A stretch of DNA of 64,000 nucleotides from Streptomyces sp. NRRL F-5123. GTDB lineage: Bacteria > Actinomycetota > Actinomycetes > Streptomycetales > Streptomycetaceae. The notes beneath the pieces are model-generated. The model was given only the letters and a program-made list of their open reading frames with translations, had not been told where the DNA came from and did not search any database. Position numbers and translations under genes: made by a program. The DNA is taken from assembly GCF_000721495.1 (NCBI RefSeq), contig NZ_JOHY01000021.1, forward strand, positions 1 through 64,000. Direction: 5' to 3'. Positions 23,429 through 33,336 of the stretch are shown one piece after another; positions within the stretch are counted from its first letter, which is position 1; every line of letters starts with the position of its first letter.

Positions 23429-23935
23429 TCAGACCGCCTTCGTCAGGCGGTTCGCCAGCGTGGTGAGGGTGTATGTGCCGATGCCCAGGACGACTTCGAG
23501 GGCGTTGCGCTCGGTGTAGCCGTGCGACAGCAGGGACTTCAGCGTGGCGTCCTCCACCGCGCCCGCCGTCGCCATGACGTCGAGCGTGAAGGCGCGGAGC
23601 GCTTCGAGGCGGGGGTCGGGGAGGGGGCGGGCCTCGCGGAGGGCGGCGACGACGTCGGGGGAGGCGGGGAGCTTGCGCAGCCTCGCGGTGTGGATGCCGA
23701 TGCAGATGTGGCACTGGTTGCGGACGGAGACCGCCATGGCGACGGTCTCCTGGGAGAGCGCGTCCAGCGTGCTGCCCTCGAAGCCCGCGCTCAGCGCGAG
23801 GAATCCGTTCAGCAGCTCGGGGGAGTGGGCGAGCCGGCCGACCGCGTCGGGCAGCGTGCCGAACTCCTCCTTGATCGCCCGCATCGCCGGCTGCGACTGC
23901 GGCGGGGCGCTTTCGAGGGTGTGTGCAGCGAACAT
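23429..23935 (-). CDS. AhpD-like carboxymuconolactone decarboxylase-family protein
   Basis: A 168-residue helical protein with the CxxCxxxH motif (NQCHICIGIH) of AhpD-type alkylhydroperoxidases, which use the two cysteines to reduce peroxides. The start is 14 bp from that of the divergent MarR gene, so both are likely controlled together; oxidant- or phenol-sensing MarR proteins often control such genes (family knowledge). Its leader carries AGGGGG before the ATG. Confidence 0.9.
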   Translation of the reverse strand: MFAAHTLESAPPQSQPAMRAIKEEFGTLPDAVGRLAHSPELLNGFLALSAGFEGSTLDALSQETVAMAVSVRNQCHICIGIHTARLRKLPASPDVVAALREARPLPDPRLEALRAFTLDVMATAGAVEDATLKSLLSHGYTERNALEVVLGIGTYTLTTLANRLTKAV

Positions 23936-23949
23936 GGGAGCCCCCTAAA

Positions 23950-24501
23950 ATGGACAACATGGTTGACGATGAGATGATGGTAAACCAGGTTGTCCATAAG
24001 GGGAAGCCGGAAGAGAAGCCGGGGGGGAGGCCGGAAGAGCGGCCGCGGCCCGGGTACGAGCTGCCGCTGCTCCTCCTCGCGGGCTTCCGCACGCTCATCG
24101 ACGAGGTCCACGCGGAGCTGGCCGCGCAGGGGCATCCGGACCTCCGGCCCGCGCATGCCTTCGCCCTCCAGGCCGTCGGGCCCGACGGGGCCGGGGCGAG
24201 CGACATCGCCCGCACGCTCGGGATCTCCAAGCAGGCGGCCGGCAAGACCGTCGACAAGCTCGTCGCCCTCGGCTACGCGGCGCGCGAGGACGACCCCGCG
24301 GACGCGCGCCGCAGGCTCGTCCGTATCAGCCCGGCCGGCTACGACGTCCTCGCCCGCTCGGCCGCGGTCTTCGAGCGGCTTCGGGCGGACTGGGCGTCCA
24401 CCCTCGGTGAGGACGCGGTGCGCGCGATGGAGGACGGCTTGCGCGCCGTCGCCGCGCCGGGCGCCTTCCGGCTGGACGCCGCCGCCTGGATCGGCGCCTG
24501 A
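23950..24501 (+). CDS. MarR-family transcriptional regulator
   Basis: A winged-helix protein: AHAFALQAV, GASDIARTLGISKQAAGKTV, DKLVALGYAAREDDPADARR and the wing RLVRISPAG. The start is not settled. ATG 23950 has GGGAG upstream. TAAAAT at 23946 would instead be a -10 box for a leaderless message from ATG 23959. ATGs at 23974 and 23977 are also in frame. The inverted repeat at 23952-23995 overlaps all of these, so the protein probably represses itself and the AhpD-like gene. Confidence 0.9.
   Translation: MDNMVDDEMMVNQVVHKGKPEEKPGGRPEERPRPGYELPLLLLAGFRTLIDEVHAELAAQGHPDLRPAHAFALQAVGPDGAGASDIARTLGISKQAAGKTVDKLVALGYAAREDDPADARRRLVRISPAGYDVLARSAAVFERLRADWASTLGEDAVRAMEDGLRAVAAPGAFRLDAAAWIGA
23952..23995. 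promoter_or_regulatory. Probable MarR operator
   Basis: Arms GGACAACATGGTT and AACCAGGTTGTCC match at 12 of 13 positions. Their centres are 31 bp apart, about three helical turns. The site covers the start of the MarR gene and lies upstream of the divergent AhpD-like gene. Confidence 0.7.
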
Positions 24502-24879
24502 GCTTGCTCCTGCGGGGGGCTTCGCCTGGGTGGTACCCCCAGCCCCCACCGGGGCGCGGGTCGCCACCGACCCAAAGGGGCACATCGGTTCGATCCGGAC
24601 CGCCGGCCACGAGCGAAGCGAGATGGGGGTGCCCCCAGGCGAAGCTATGGGGGAGGGTTGCTCGCGCAGTTCCCCGCGCCCCTGAAAACCGCTCGCCCCC
24701 CGCGGTGGCGGAGACCGCTCGCCCCCCGCGGTGGCGGAAAGGGGGGAAACGTTCGGGATTCGTCACAAGCCGCCCGGGCGCGGAACCCGCGGGACGGGCG
24801 GGGCCGTCGGTTCACATGCCGATCGCCTAAGGTCGGCACAGCACCCGGCACGGCTGAGCACGGCGAGGCGAGGTTCCGA
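24502..24879. repeat. Intergenic region with REP-like palindromes and a 26-bp tandem duplication
   Basis: No gene is seen in these 378 bases. The first part (24515-24680) is a patchwork of short palindromes (GGTACCCCC, TGGGGGTGCCCCCA, GCGAAGC) like the dispersed intergenic repeats of Streptomyces. At 24688-24739 a 26-bp unit beginning ACCGCTCGCCCCCC occurs twice in tandem. The last 100 bases should hold the promoter of the next gene. Confidence 0.6.
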
Positions 24880-25935
24880 ATGACGCAGGCGCAGAGCGGC
24901 ACGGACGCCACCGCGGGGGACGAGGAGGTGCGGCCCGCGGCGGGGGAGAGCCGGGTGCGGGCTGCGGCGCGGGGGTTCGTGCGGTGGTGGCGCCCGACCG
25001 GGATGTGGCGGCGCGGGATCGTCACCGCGGTGGTGTGCGTACTGCTCACCGGAGTGCTGTTCTTCCACTCCGACATCCCCAACCGGATCGGCAACCTCGG
25101 CAGCCTGACAGAGACGTTCCTGCCGTGGCTCGGCCTGCTGCTGCCGGTGCTGCTGGTGGTCGCGGTGCTGCGCCGGTCGACGACCGCGCTGATCGCGCTC
25201 GTGCTGCCCGCGCTCGTGTGGGCGAACCTCTTCGGCGGGCTGCTCATCGACAAGTCGAAGTCCGGCGGCGACCTGACCGTGCTGACGCACAACGTCAACG
25301 CCGACAACCCCGACCCCGACGGCACCGCGCGGGACGTCGCCGCGGCCGGGGCGGACGTCGTCGCGCTGGAGGAGCTGCCGGAGAGCCAGGCCAGGCGCTA
25401 CGCGAGCGACCTCGCGGCGGCGTACCCGTACCACTCGGTGCAGGGAACGGTCGGGCTGTGGAGCAAGTACCCGCTGAGCGGGGTGCGTCCGGTGGACATC
25501 AAGATGGGCTGGACGCGGGCGATGCGCGCGGCCGTCAGCACGCCGGACGGGCCGGTCGCGGTGTACGTGGCCCATCTGCCGTCCGTGCGGGTGAAGTTCG
25601 ACGCCGGGTTCACCGCCGGGCAGCGCGACCGCGCGGCGGACGCGCTGGGCCAGGCCATCATCGCCGAGCCGCTGGAGAGCGTGGTGCTGCTCGGCGACCT
25701 CAACGGCACGATGAACGACCGGGCCCTCGCCTCGGTGACCTCGCAGATGCGCTCCACCCAGGGCGCGGCGGGCAACGGCATGGGCTTCAGCTGGCCGGCG
25801 AGCTGGCCGACGGCGCGGATCGACCAGATCATGGTCAAGGGCGCCGAGCCGCGCTCGTCCTGGACGCTGCCGAAGACGGGCAGCGACCACCTCCCGGTCG
25901 CCGCCCGCCTCCAACTGCCCCCGGACAACGGCTAG
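24880..25935 (+). CDS. Membrane-anchored endonuclease/exonuclease/phosphatase-family protein
   Basis: A 351-residue protein. Three hydrophobic segments (~45-115) are followed by an extracytoplasmic DNase I-like domain with the family's catalytic blocks: LTHNVNADN, ALEELPE, HLPS, LLGDLNGT and GSDHLPV. Members hydrolyse phosphodiester or phosphomonoester bonds in nucleic acids, lipids or sugars; the substrate is unknown. ATG 24880 begins the conserved frame after GCGAGG; the longer open frame upstream is the repeat region. Confidence 0.88.
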   Translation: MTQAQSGTDATAGDEEVRPAAGESRVRAAARGFVRWWRPTGMWRRGIVTAVVCVLLTGVLFFHSDIPNRIGNLGSLTETFLPWLGLLLPVLLVVAVLRRSTTALIALVLPALVWANLFGGLLIDKSKSGGDLTVLTHNVNADNPDPDGTARDVAAAGADVVALEELPESQARRYASDLAAAYPYHSVQGTVGLWSKYPLSGVRPVDIKMGWTRAMRAAVSTPDGPVAVYVAHLPSVRVKFDAGFTAGQRDRAADALGQAIIAEPLESVVLLGDLNGTMNDRALASVTSQMRSTQGAAGNGMGFSWPASWPTARIDQIMVKGAEPRSSWTLPKTGSDHLPVAARLQLPPDNG

Positions 25936-26012
25936 GCAGCGGCTAGGGCCTGTTTCGAAAGTCCCGTCTGCCCGGAGGGGTCTGGCACGCACGCTTGCTG
26001 CGTTGTCGGTCG

Positions 26013-27683
26013 TCAGCGCAGCCCGCTGCGCTTTCCTCCGTCCGTGAGCTTGAGGACGCGCGTGACCAGCTCCGGGTCGTAGCCCGCCGCGACGATCGAC
26101 GCATAGCCCTGGTCGCCGTCGACGTACAGCGCCAGGACGCGGTCCAGGACGTCGTAGTCGGGCAGCGAGTCGGTGTCGACCTGGCCGGGGCGCAGCTCGG
26201 CGCTCGGCGGCTTGCTGATCGAGTTCTCCGGGATCGGCGGTGTCTCGCCCTTCGCGGCGGCGGCCGCGTTGCGCCAGCGGGCGAGCCGGAAGACGGTCGT
26301 CTTGTAGACGTCCTTGATCGGCCCGTACGCGCCGACCGAGTCGCCGTAGAGCGTCGAATAGCCCACCGCCAGCTCGCTCTTGTTGCCCGGCGCGAGCACG
26401 ATGTGGCCCTCCTGGTTGGAGATCGCCATCAGCGTCACGCCGCGCAGCCGCGACTGCAGGTTCTCCTCAGCGAGCCCGGTGAGCTTCAGCGACTCCATGT
26501 ACGCGTCGAACATCGGCGCGATGGGGACGGTGCGGTAGTTCAGCCCCGTCCGGCGGGCGAGTTCGGCGGCGTCGCCCCTGGAGTGGTCCGAGGAGTACGC
26601 GGACGGCATCGACACGCCGTACACGTTCTCCGCGCCGACCGCGTCGCACGCCAGCGCCGCGACGAGCGCCGAGTCGATGCCGCCGGACAGCCCGATCAGC
26701 ACCGAGCGGAAGCCGTTCTTCTCGACGTACGCCCGCAGGCCCGTCACGAGCGCGCCGTAGACCTGGGCGTCGTCGCCGAGCGGTTCGGCGACGGAGCCCG
26801 CGAACTGCGCGGCGTACCCCGGGACCGGCTCCGCCGACAGCGTCACGTGCTGGATCTCCAGCCCGTCGTCGACGACCCCGGACGCAGGGGAGGGCGCGGC
26901 GGCCGGCAGCTCCAGGTCGAGGATCACGCACTCCTCGGTGAACTGCGGGGAGCGCGCGACGACCTCGCCCTCGGCGTCCACCACGATCGTGTCGCCGTCG
27001 AAGACCAGCTCGTCCTGCGCGCCGACCATCGCCACGTACGCCGTCGTGCAGCCCGCCTCCCGGGCCCGCTTGCGCACCAGCTCCAGGCGCGTGTCGTCCT
27101 TGTCGCGCTCGTACGGCGACGCGTTGATCGACAGCAGCAGGCCGGCGCCGGCGGCGCGCGCGGCCGGGACGCGGCCGCCGTCCTGCCACAGGTCCTCGCA
27201 GATCGCGAGCGCGACGTCCACGCCGCCCACCCGGACCACGGGCATCGTGTCGCCGGGCACGAAGTAGCGGAATTCGTCGAAGACGCCGTAGTTGGGCAGG
27301 TGGTGCTTGGCGAAGCGCAGCGCGACCCTGCCGCCGTGCAGGACCGCCGCGCAGTTCTGCGGGGCGCCCGCGGGCTGGCCGTAGCGCGGCCTGGCGTTCT
27401 CGCTGCGGCCGAGGTAGCCGACGACGACCGGCAGCTCGCCGAGCCCCTCGGCCTCCAGCCGCGCGGCCAGCTCCACGAGCGCGGTACGGCTCGCCTCGAC
27501 GAAGGACGCCCGCAGGGCCAGGTCCTCCACCGGGTAGCCGGTGAGCATCATCTCCGGGAAGGCCACGAGGTGGGCTCCCTGTCCGGCCGCGTGCCGGGAC
27601 CAGCGCAGCACGGACTCGGCGTTGCCGGCGATGTCGCCGACGGTGGAGTCGATCTGGTTCAGGGCGAGTCGTAGTTGAGGCAC
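26013..27683 (-). CDS. nadE: Glutamine-dependent NAD+ synthetase
   Basis: Makes NAD+ from deamido-NAD+, ATP and glutamine. The N-terminal nitrilase-like glutaminase domain has the Glu (FPEMMLTGY), Lys (FAKHHLPNYGVFDE) and Cys (ALAICEDLW). The C-terminal synthetase domain has the ATP pyrophosphatase loop SGGIDSALV, and ends with PPSAELRPGQVDTDSLPDYD. The 556-residue length fits actinobacterial enzymes. GTG 27683 aligns with the usual PQLRLALNQ start and lies directly downstream of a -10 box, so the mRNA may lack a leader. Confidence 0.96.
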   Translation of the reverse strand: MPQLRLALNQIDSTVGDIAGNAESVLRWSRHAAGQGAHLVAFPEMMLTGYPVEDLALRASFVEASRTALVELAARLEAEGLGELPVVVGYLGRSENARPRYGQPAGAPQNCAAVLHGGRVALRFAKHHLPNYGVFDEFRYFVPGDTMPVVRVGGVDVALAICEDLWQDGGRVPAARAAGAGLLLSINASPYERDKDDTRLELVRKRAREAGCTTAYVAMVGAQDELVFDGDTIVVDAEGEVVARSPQFTEECVILDLELPAAAPSPASGVVDDGLEIQHVTLSAEPVPGYAAQFAGSVAEPLGDDAQVYGALVTGLRAYVEKNGFRSVLIGLSGGIDSALVAALACDAVGAENVYGVSMPSAYSSDHSRGDAAELARRTGLNYRTVPIAPMFDAYMESLKLTGLAEENLQSRLRGVTLMAISNQEGHIVLAPGNKSELAVGYSTLYGDSVGAYGPIKDVYKTTVFRLARWRNAAAAAKGETPPIPENSISKPPSAELRPGQVDTDSLPDYDVLDRVLALYVDGDQGYASIVAAGYDPELVTRVLKLTDGGKRSGLR

Positions 27684-27689
27684 GGATCC

Positions 27690-27715
27690 AGTGTAATCGT
27701 CATTTCGACGAAATG
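27690..27715 (-). promoter_or_regulatory. nadE promoter with a perfect palindrome
   Basis: TACACT (reverse complement of 27690-27695) is a good -10 box ending 6 bp before the GTG start. Just upstream lies CATTTCGACGAAATG (27701-27715), a perfect 7-1-7 palindrome between the -10 and the expected -35, a classic repressor position. The regulator is not known to me. Confidence 0.6.
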
Positions 27716-27744
27716 CTGTCTGCCGGGTCACACCCGGCCCGGTT

Positions 27745-27810
27745 GCCCCTCCCGGAGGGGCCGCGCCCCCAAGGGGCGCGGGGGAGGTACCCCCACGCGC
27801 CCCCGAAAAA
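27745..27810. repeat. REP-like hairpins downstream of the alpha-glucosidase gene
   Basis: Nested inverted repeats (CCGCGCCCC/GGGGCGCGG at 27761-27781 and a GGTACC-centred stem to 27805) lie between the stop of the glucosidase gene and the nadE start. They resemble the elements at 24515-24680 and could end the mal transcript. Confidence 0.55.
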
Positions 27811-27833
27811 CGCTCGCCCGGCAGGGCAGCGGC

Positions 27834-29474
<1,641 letters not shown>

Positions 29475-29502
29475 GTCAACGTCCTTTCGGGCAGGTGGGA
29501 CC

Positions 29503-29565
29503 CCGCCGCCGGCCCCGAGGTGGATGGGGTTCTGGGGATTCAAGGGGCCCAAGGGCCGGCGGCGG
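29503..29565. repeat. 13-bp inverted repeat between malG and aglA
   Basis: CCGCCGCCGGCCC and GGGCCGGCGGCGG are perfect arms 37 bp apart, within the leader of aglA. This is a possible transcript processing or attenuation structure. Confidence 0.55.
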
Positions 29566-29591
29566 AGTGCTGTGGGTGGAGCGTTACGGAA

Positions 29592-29611
29592 GGCCGGGAC
29601 AGTGCCCGGCC
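29592..29611 (-). terminator. Hairpin after malG
   Basis: GGCCGGG/CCCGGCC with a 6-base loop, 7 bp downstream of the malG stop. It is probably a partial terminator. Confidence 0.55.
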
Positions 29612-29618
29612 GGGCCGG

Positions 29619-30509
29619 TCAGCCCTTGAGGCTGCCGGCGGTCAGGCCGGACATGATGTTGCGCTGGAAGAGCAGGAAGATCAGCAGGGTCGGCAGCGCC
29701 GAGATCGCGAGCGCGGCGATGAGGACGTTCTGCGGGACGCCCTGCGAGAGCGAGTTGATCCCGATGTTGATCGGCTGCTTCGTCGGGTCGGGCTCCACCA
29801 GCATCGGCCAGAGGAAGTCCTTCCACACGTTGACCACCGCGAAGATCGACACGACGCCCAGGATCGGCCGGGACATCGGCAGCACGATGGACAGCAGGGT
29901 GCGCATCGGCCCGGCCCCGTCGATGGCCGCGGCGGCCATGAGGTCGTTGGGGATCGAGTCGAAGAACCGCTTGAGCAGGAAGATGTTGAAGCCGTTGGCC
30001 ACCGTCGGCAGCCAGATCGCCCACGGGTGGTTGATCAGGTTGACGTGCAGCAGCGGCAGGTCCAGCACCGTCATGTACTGCGGGATGATCAGCACGGCCG
30101 AGGGGATCATCAGCGTGGCGAGCATGCCGCCGAGCACGATGTTGCCCAGGACCGGGCGGAGCTTGGACAGCGCGTAGGCGGCGGCGACGTCGAGGACGAG
30201 CTGGAAGGCGAGCGCGCCGAACGCGTAGTAGAAGGTGTTCCACAGCAGCTTGGCGAGCTTCAGCTGCGTCCACGCCGTCTTGTAGTTCGACGGCTGCGGG
30301 TGGTGCGGGAAGAGCGTGGGCGGGTTCTGCACCACCTCGTGCACGTTCTTGAAGCCGCTGGTGACCATCCAGTACAGCGGGCCGACGAACACCAGGGTGA
30401 AGACGACGAGGACCAGCGTCAGCACGGTCCAGTAGATACGCCTGCCGCGCGGCCGGGCGAGCGTCGCGGACGATATCAGCGTCCGGTTCTGCGGAGTGAA
30501 CTCTGCCAT
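29619..30509 (-). CDS. malG: Sugar ABC transporter permease, MalG type
   Basis: A 296-residue protein with about six membrane helices and the EAA-like loop AAAAIDGAGPMRTLLSIVLP of CUT1 sugar permeases. With malF it forms the channel for maltose or maltodextrins. The ATPase is not encoded here; Streptomyces CUT1 importers usually share MsiK encoded elsewhere (family knowledge). It follows malF after 15 bp, and aglA comes next. Confidence 0.9.
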   Translation of the reverse strand: MAEFTPQNRTLISSATLARPRGRRIYWTVLTLVLVVFTLVFVGPLYWMVTSGFKNVHEVVQNPPTLFPHHPQPSNYKTAWTQLKLAKLLWNTFYYAFGALAFQLVLDVAAAYALSKLRPVLGNIVLGGMLATLMIPSAVLIIPQYMTVLDLPLLHVNLINHPWAIWLPTVANGFNIFLLKRFFDSIPNDLMAAAAIDGAGPMRTLLSIVLPMSRPILGVVSIFAVVNVWKDFLWPMLVEPDPTKQPINIGINSLSQGVPQNVLIAALAISALPTLLIFLLFQRNIMSGLTAGSLKG

Positions 30510-30524
30510 GACCTGTGATCCGTC

Positions 30525-31481
30525 CTAGTCGCTGTTCCGGTTGAGCCGCGCGTACACACCGGAGAATCCGACGAGTACCAGGAGCAGGAAGAGGCCGAGG
30601 GCCGCTGCGCCGCCGAAATTGTTGTAGCGGTAGCCGTACTGGTAGACCATGTAGACGACCGTCATCGTGGAATTCTCCGGGCCGTTTCCGCCGGCCATCA
30701 GGTACACGTTGGTGAATTCCTGCATGGTCGCCACGACCTGCAGCAGCAGCATGAGCGACAGCACCAGCCGGGTCTGCGGGATGGTCACGTGCCAGATCTT
30801 GCTCCACAGACCCGCGCCGTCCAGGTCGGCGGCCTCGTACAGCTCACCGGGGATGTTCTGGAGCGCCGCCAGGTAGATCAGGGTGGCGCTGCCCATGCTC
30901 ATCCAGGTGGCCGCGACGACCACCGAGATCAGCGCGGTGTTCGACGAGTCCAGCCATTGCGACGTCGGCAGGTGGAAGAAGTGCAGAATGCGGTTGAAGA
31001 GGCCGTATTCCGGGTTGTAGAAGTATTTGAAGAGCAGTGCTCCGGCCACCGGCGGGAGCATCACCGGAAGGTAGACCAGGACCCGCAGGTACGCCCGTGC
31101 GTGCCGCAGCTCGTTGAGCAGGATCGCCACGAGGAAGGGCACCGCGAAACCGATGACCAGCGCGTAGAGCGTGAAGAGGCCGGTGTTCTTCCAGGCCGTC
31201 CAGAAATACGGGTCGTGGTAGACCGTCTTGATGTTCTGGAAGCCCACCCAGCTGGTCACGCCGCGCTTGGTGTGCTGGAAGCTCATGATGAACTCCCGGA
31301 CCATCGGGTACCAGGAGAACAGCCCGAAGCAGATGATCGCGCCGATCAGGAATCCGTAGGCGCGCAGGTTCTCGCTGACCTTGCGGCCCAGGCCGCCCCG
31401 GCCGCCCGCGGTGCGGGGGCCGGAGGCCCGCCCGGCGTGGCGCCGTGTTGTCTTGTCGGGGACGGTCGTCGTCGCCGCCAT
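30525..31481 (-). CDS. malF: Sugar ABC transporter permease, MalF type
   Basis: A 318-residue protein with a basic cytoplasmic N-terminus, six or so helices and the EAA loop LYEAADLDGAGLWSKIWHVT. It pairs with MalG. It sits downstream of the binding-protein gene, separated from it by a very stable hairpin that may keep permease levels below those of the binding protein. Confidence 0.9.
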   Translation of the reverse strand: MAATTTVPDKTTRRHAGRASGPRTAGGRGGLGRKVSENLRAYGFLIGAIICFGLFSWYPMVREFIMSFQHTKRGVTSWVGFQNIKTVYHDPYFWTAWKNTGLFTLYALVIGFAVPFLVAILLNELRHARAYLRVLVYLPVMLPPVAGALLFKYFYNPEYGLFNRILHFFHLPTSQWLDSSNTALISVVVAATWMSMGSATLIYLAALQNIPGELYEAADLDGAGLWSKIWHVTIPQTRLVLSLMLLLQVVATMQEFTNVYLMAGGNGPENSTMTVVYMVYQYGYRYNNFGGAAALGLFLLLVLVGFSGVYARLNRNSD

Positions 31482-31554
31482 GGGAAGCTCCTCGGCTGGA
31501 AGCGTGCGTGGTCGAGGGTGGGAGTCGGGGCCGGTGGCCGGGTGCTGGACCGCG

Positions 31555-31587
31555 CCCGCGGGGCCGGTCGCCGACCGGCCCCGCGGG
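31555..31587 (-). terminator. 15-bp hairpin between malE and malF
   Basis: A perfect stem starting CCCGCGGGGCCGGTC with a 3-base loop, 10 bp after the malE stop. Such hairpins protect the binding-protein mRNA or terminate part of the transcription in sugar ABC operons. Confidence 0.75.
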
Positions 31588-31597
31588 GGCTGCGCGG

Positions 31598-33004
31598 TTA
31601 CTGGCTCGCGGCCAGCAGCTGGTTGGCCTGCGTCTCGGCGGAGGACAGCAGCTTGTCGACGTCGGCGTTCTTGTTGCTGAGGACGCCGGACATCACGGTG
31701 TCGAGCACGGTGTAGAGCTTCTGGGCGTTCGGCGGCTCACCCTTCACCGGGACCTGCGCGTCCACGTAGGACTTGTAGTTCGCGACCGGCACCGTGGCGT
31801 ACTGGGTCTTGTCCGCGGTGTCCGTGGCCTTGGACTGGCCGGTGAAGAAGAAGGGCTGCGGCAGGCCGACCGGGATGCCGTCCGCCTTGTTGCGCGCGTA
31901 GTTGAACTGGCCCTTCTTCAGGGTCAGGAACTTGAAGTTGATCCAGGCGATGCCCGCCTTGATCTGGTCCGGGGTGTCCGACTTCTTGAAGAAGTAGTCG
32001 TTGCCGCCCATCAGCGAGGTCTTGCCGCCGGGGATCGGCGCCATGCCGAGGTCGTCGAAGTTGGCGCCGTACTGCTGGACCATGAGCTGGATGTCGTCGG
32101 GAGCGGCGAGGTACATGCCGATCTGGCCGGCGCCCATCGCCTTCTGGCTCTCGCCCCACTCCTTGCCGGCGCTCTGCGGCATGCTGTTGTCGACCCAGCG
32201 CATGTCGTGGATCGTCTGCAGGATCTGCTTGGCCTCGGGGCCGTTGAAGTTCGCCTTGGAGCCGCTGTCGTCGACGACGGTGTTGCCGGCGCCGTAGAGG
32301 GCCGAGGTCAGGTGCCAGCCGCCCTGGTTGCCGGCGCCGTACTCGAAGAAGCCGTGGATGCCCTTGCTGCCCAGCTTGTCCTGGATCTGCTTGGCGTCGG
32401 TGCGGATCTCGTCCCAGGTGGTCGGCGGCTTGTTCGGGTCCAGACCGGCCTCGGTGAAGATCTTGCGGTTGTAGATCAGGCCCATCGAGTAGTTCGTGGT
32501 GGGCAGACCGTAGAGGCGGCCGTCGTCCTTGAGGATGCCGAGGACGCCCGGGTCGATGTCCTTGAGGTTCGGCACCGTCTTGTCATTGACGTAGTCGGTG
32601 ATGTCGGCGGCCTGGCCGGCGTCCAGCACCTGCTGGAGGTCGGTGACGTACGAGTAGAACGCGTCGGTCTCGGACCCGCCCTGGAGCTGCGCGGTGAACT
32701 TGTCCGTCTCCTCGCAGGGGAACGCGTCCTTGCTGTTGATCGTCACGTTCGGGTACGTCTTGTGGAATTCGGCGACATCGTCGAGCCACTGCTTGCGCTC
32801 GGGCTTCTTGGTGGTGGGCGGCATGCAGTCGACGCTGATCGTCACCTTGGTCTTCGGGTCCAAGGGGGTACCGGCGCTGGAGCTGCTGGTCTTGCTGCCG
32901 CCGTCGTCCTTGCCGTCCTTGCTGTCGGAGCACGCGGCGCTCGTCAATCCGATGCCTGCGACCAGCGCGAATGCCACCAGTCTGCGGTAGCGGATTCCGT
33001 TCAT
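31598..33004 (-). CDS. malE: Sugar-binding lipoprotein, MalE type
   Basis: A 468-residue extracellular solute-binding protein (family 1). The signal peptide ends at TSAAC, a slightly unusual lipobox with Ser at -3, so Cys24 is the likely lipidated residue. A Ser/Gly-rich linker follows, then VTISVDCMPPTT and further CUT1 binding-protein text (GGSETDAFYSYVTDLQQ, NYSMGLIYNRKIF, AAPDDIQLMVQQYG, GKTSLMGGNDYFF). It delivers maltose/maltodextrin to MalFG, as inferred from the neighbouring GH13 enzyme. ATG 33004 has GAAGGG upstream. Confidence 0.88.
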   Translation of the reverse strand: MNGIRYRRLVAFALVAGIGLTSAACSDSKDGKDDGGSKTSSSSAGTPLDPKTKVTISVDCMPPTTKKPERKQWLDDVAEFHKTYPNVTINSKDAFPCEETDKFTAQLQGGSETDAFYSYVTDLQQVLDAGQAADITDYVNDKTVPNLKDIDPGVLGILKDDGRLYGLPTTNYSMGLIYNRKIFTEAGLDPNKPPTTWDEIRTDAKQIQDKLGSKGIHGFFEYGAGNQGGWHLTSALYGAGNTVVDDSGSKANFNGPEAKQILQTIHDMRWVDNSMPQSAGKEWGESQKAMGAGQIGMYLAAPDDIQLMVQQYGANFDDLGMAPIPGGKTSLMGGNDYFFKKSDTPDQIKAGIAWINFKFLTLKKGQFNYARNKADGIPVGLPQPFFFTGQSKATDTADKTQYATVPVANYKSYVDAQVPVKGEPPNAQKLYTVLDTVMSGVLSNKNADVDKLLSSAETQANQLLAASQ

Positions 33005-33336
33005 GATCAAACCCTTCCCCTGAACCACTGCGCGTCGTTGGACTGCGATCGGGACCCCTGCGGCGCATGATGCACATGATGTCCGGCGCAGGTGCAGCGC
33101 GACCGTCTCGGGTTGGCTCAACGTACTTAACCCGATAGATGTCCGCAAGATGTCGCGCGAATTTCGCAAAGACACGACTTGGTTACGACGCCAGGTGAGC
33201 GGGTTACGCTGCGCAGACGACGGAGCGCGCATCAACCGCGCACCGGTCAGCGGTGCGCGGAAGTGCGCGCTCGGTCCTGCGAGGATGCTGCGAACCCGCT
33301 GGGGAGGCCCTGCGGGAGGCCGCGGGGGCCCTGCGG
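33005..33336 (-). promoter_or_regulatory. malE upstream region with CGCAA/TTGCG motifs
   Basis: A 332-bp gap without a gene. On the minus strand, 33144-33172 reads TTTGCGAAATTCGCG followed by CTTGCGG. These are the same half-sites as in the malR promoter and probably bind the LacI-type regulator about 140-170 bp upstream of malE. Confidence 0.5.

Noticed and set aside
24585..24600. T-loop-like GGTTCGATCC in an intergenic region
   Set aside because: No matching acceptor, D or anticodon arms can be laid around it; it is part of the palindromic repeat patch.
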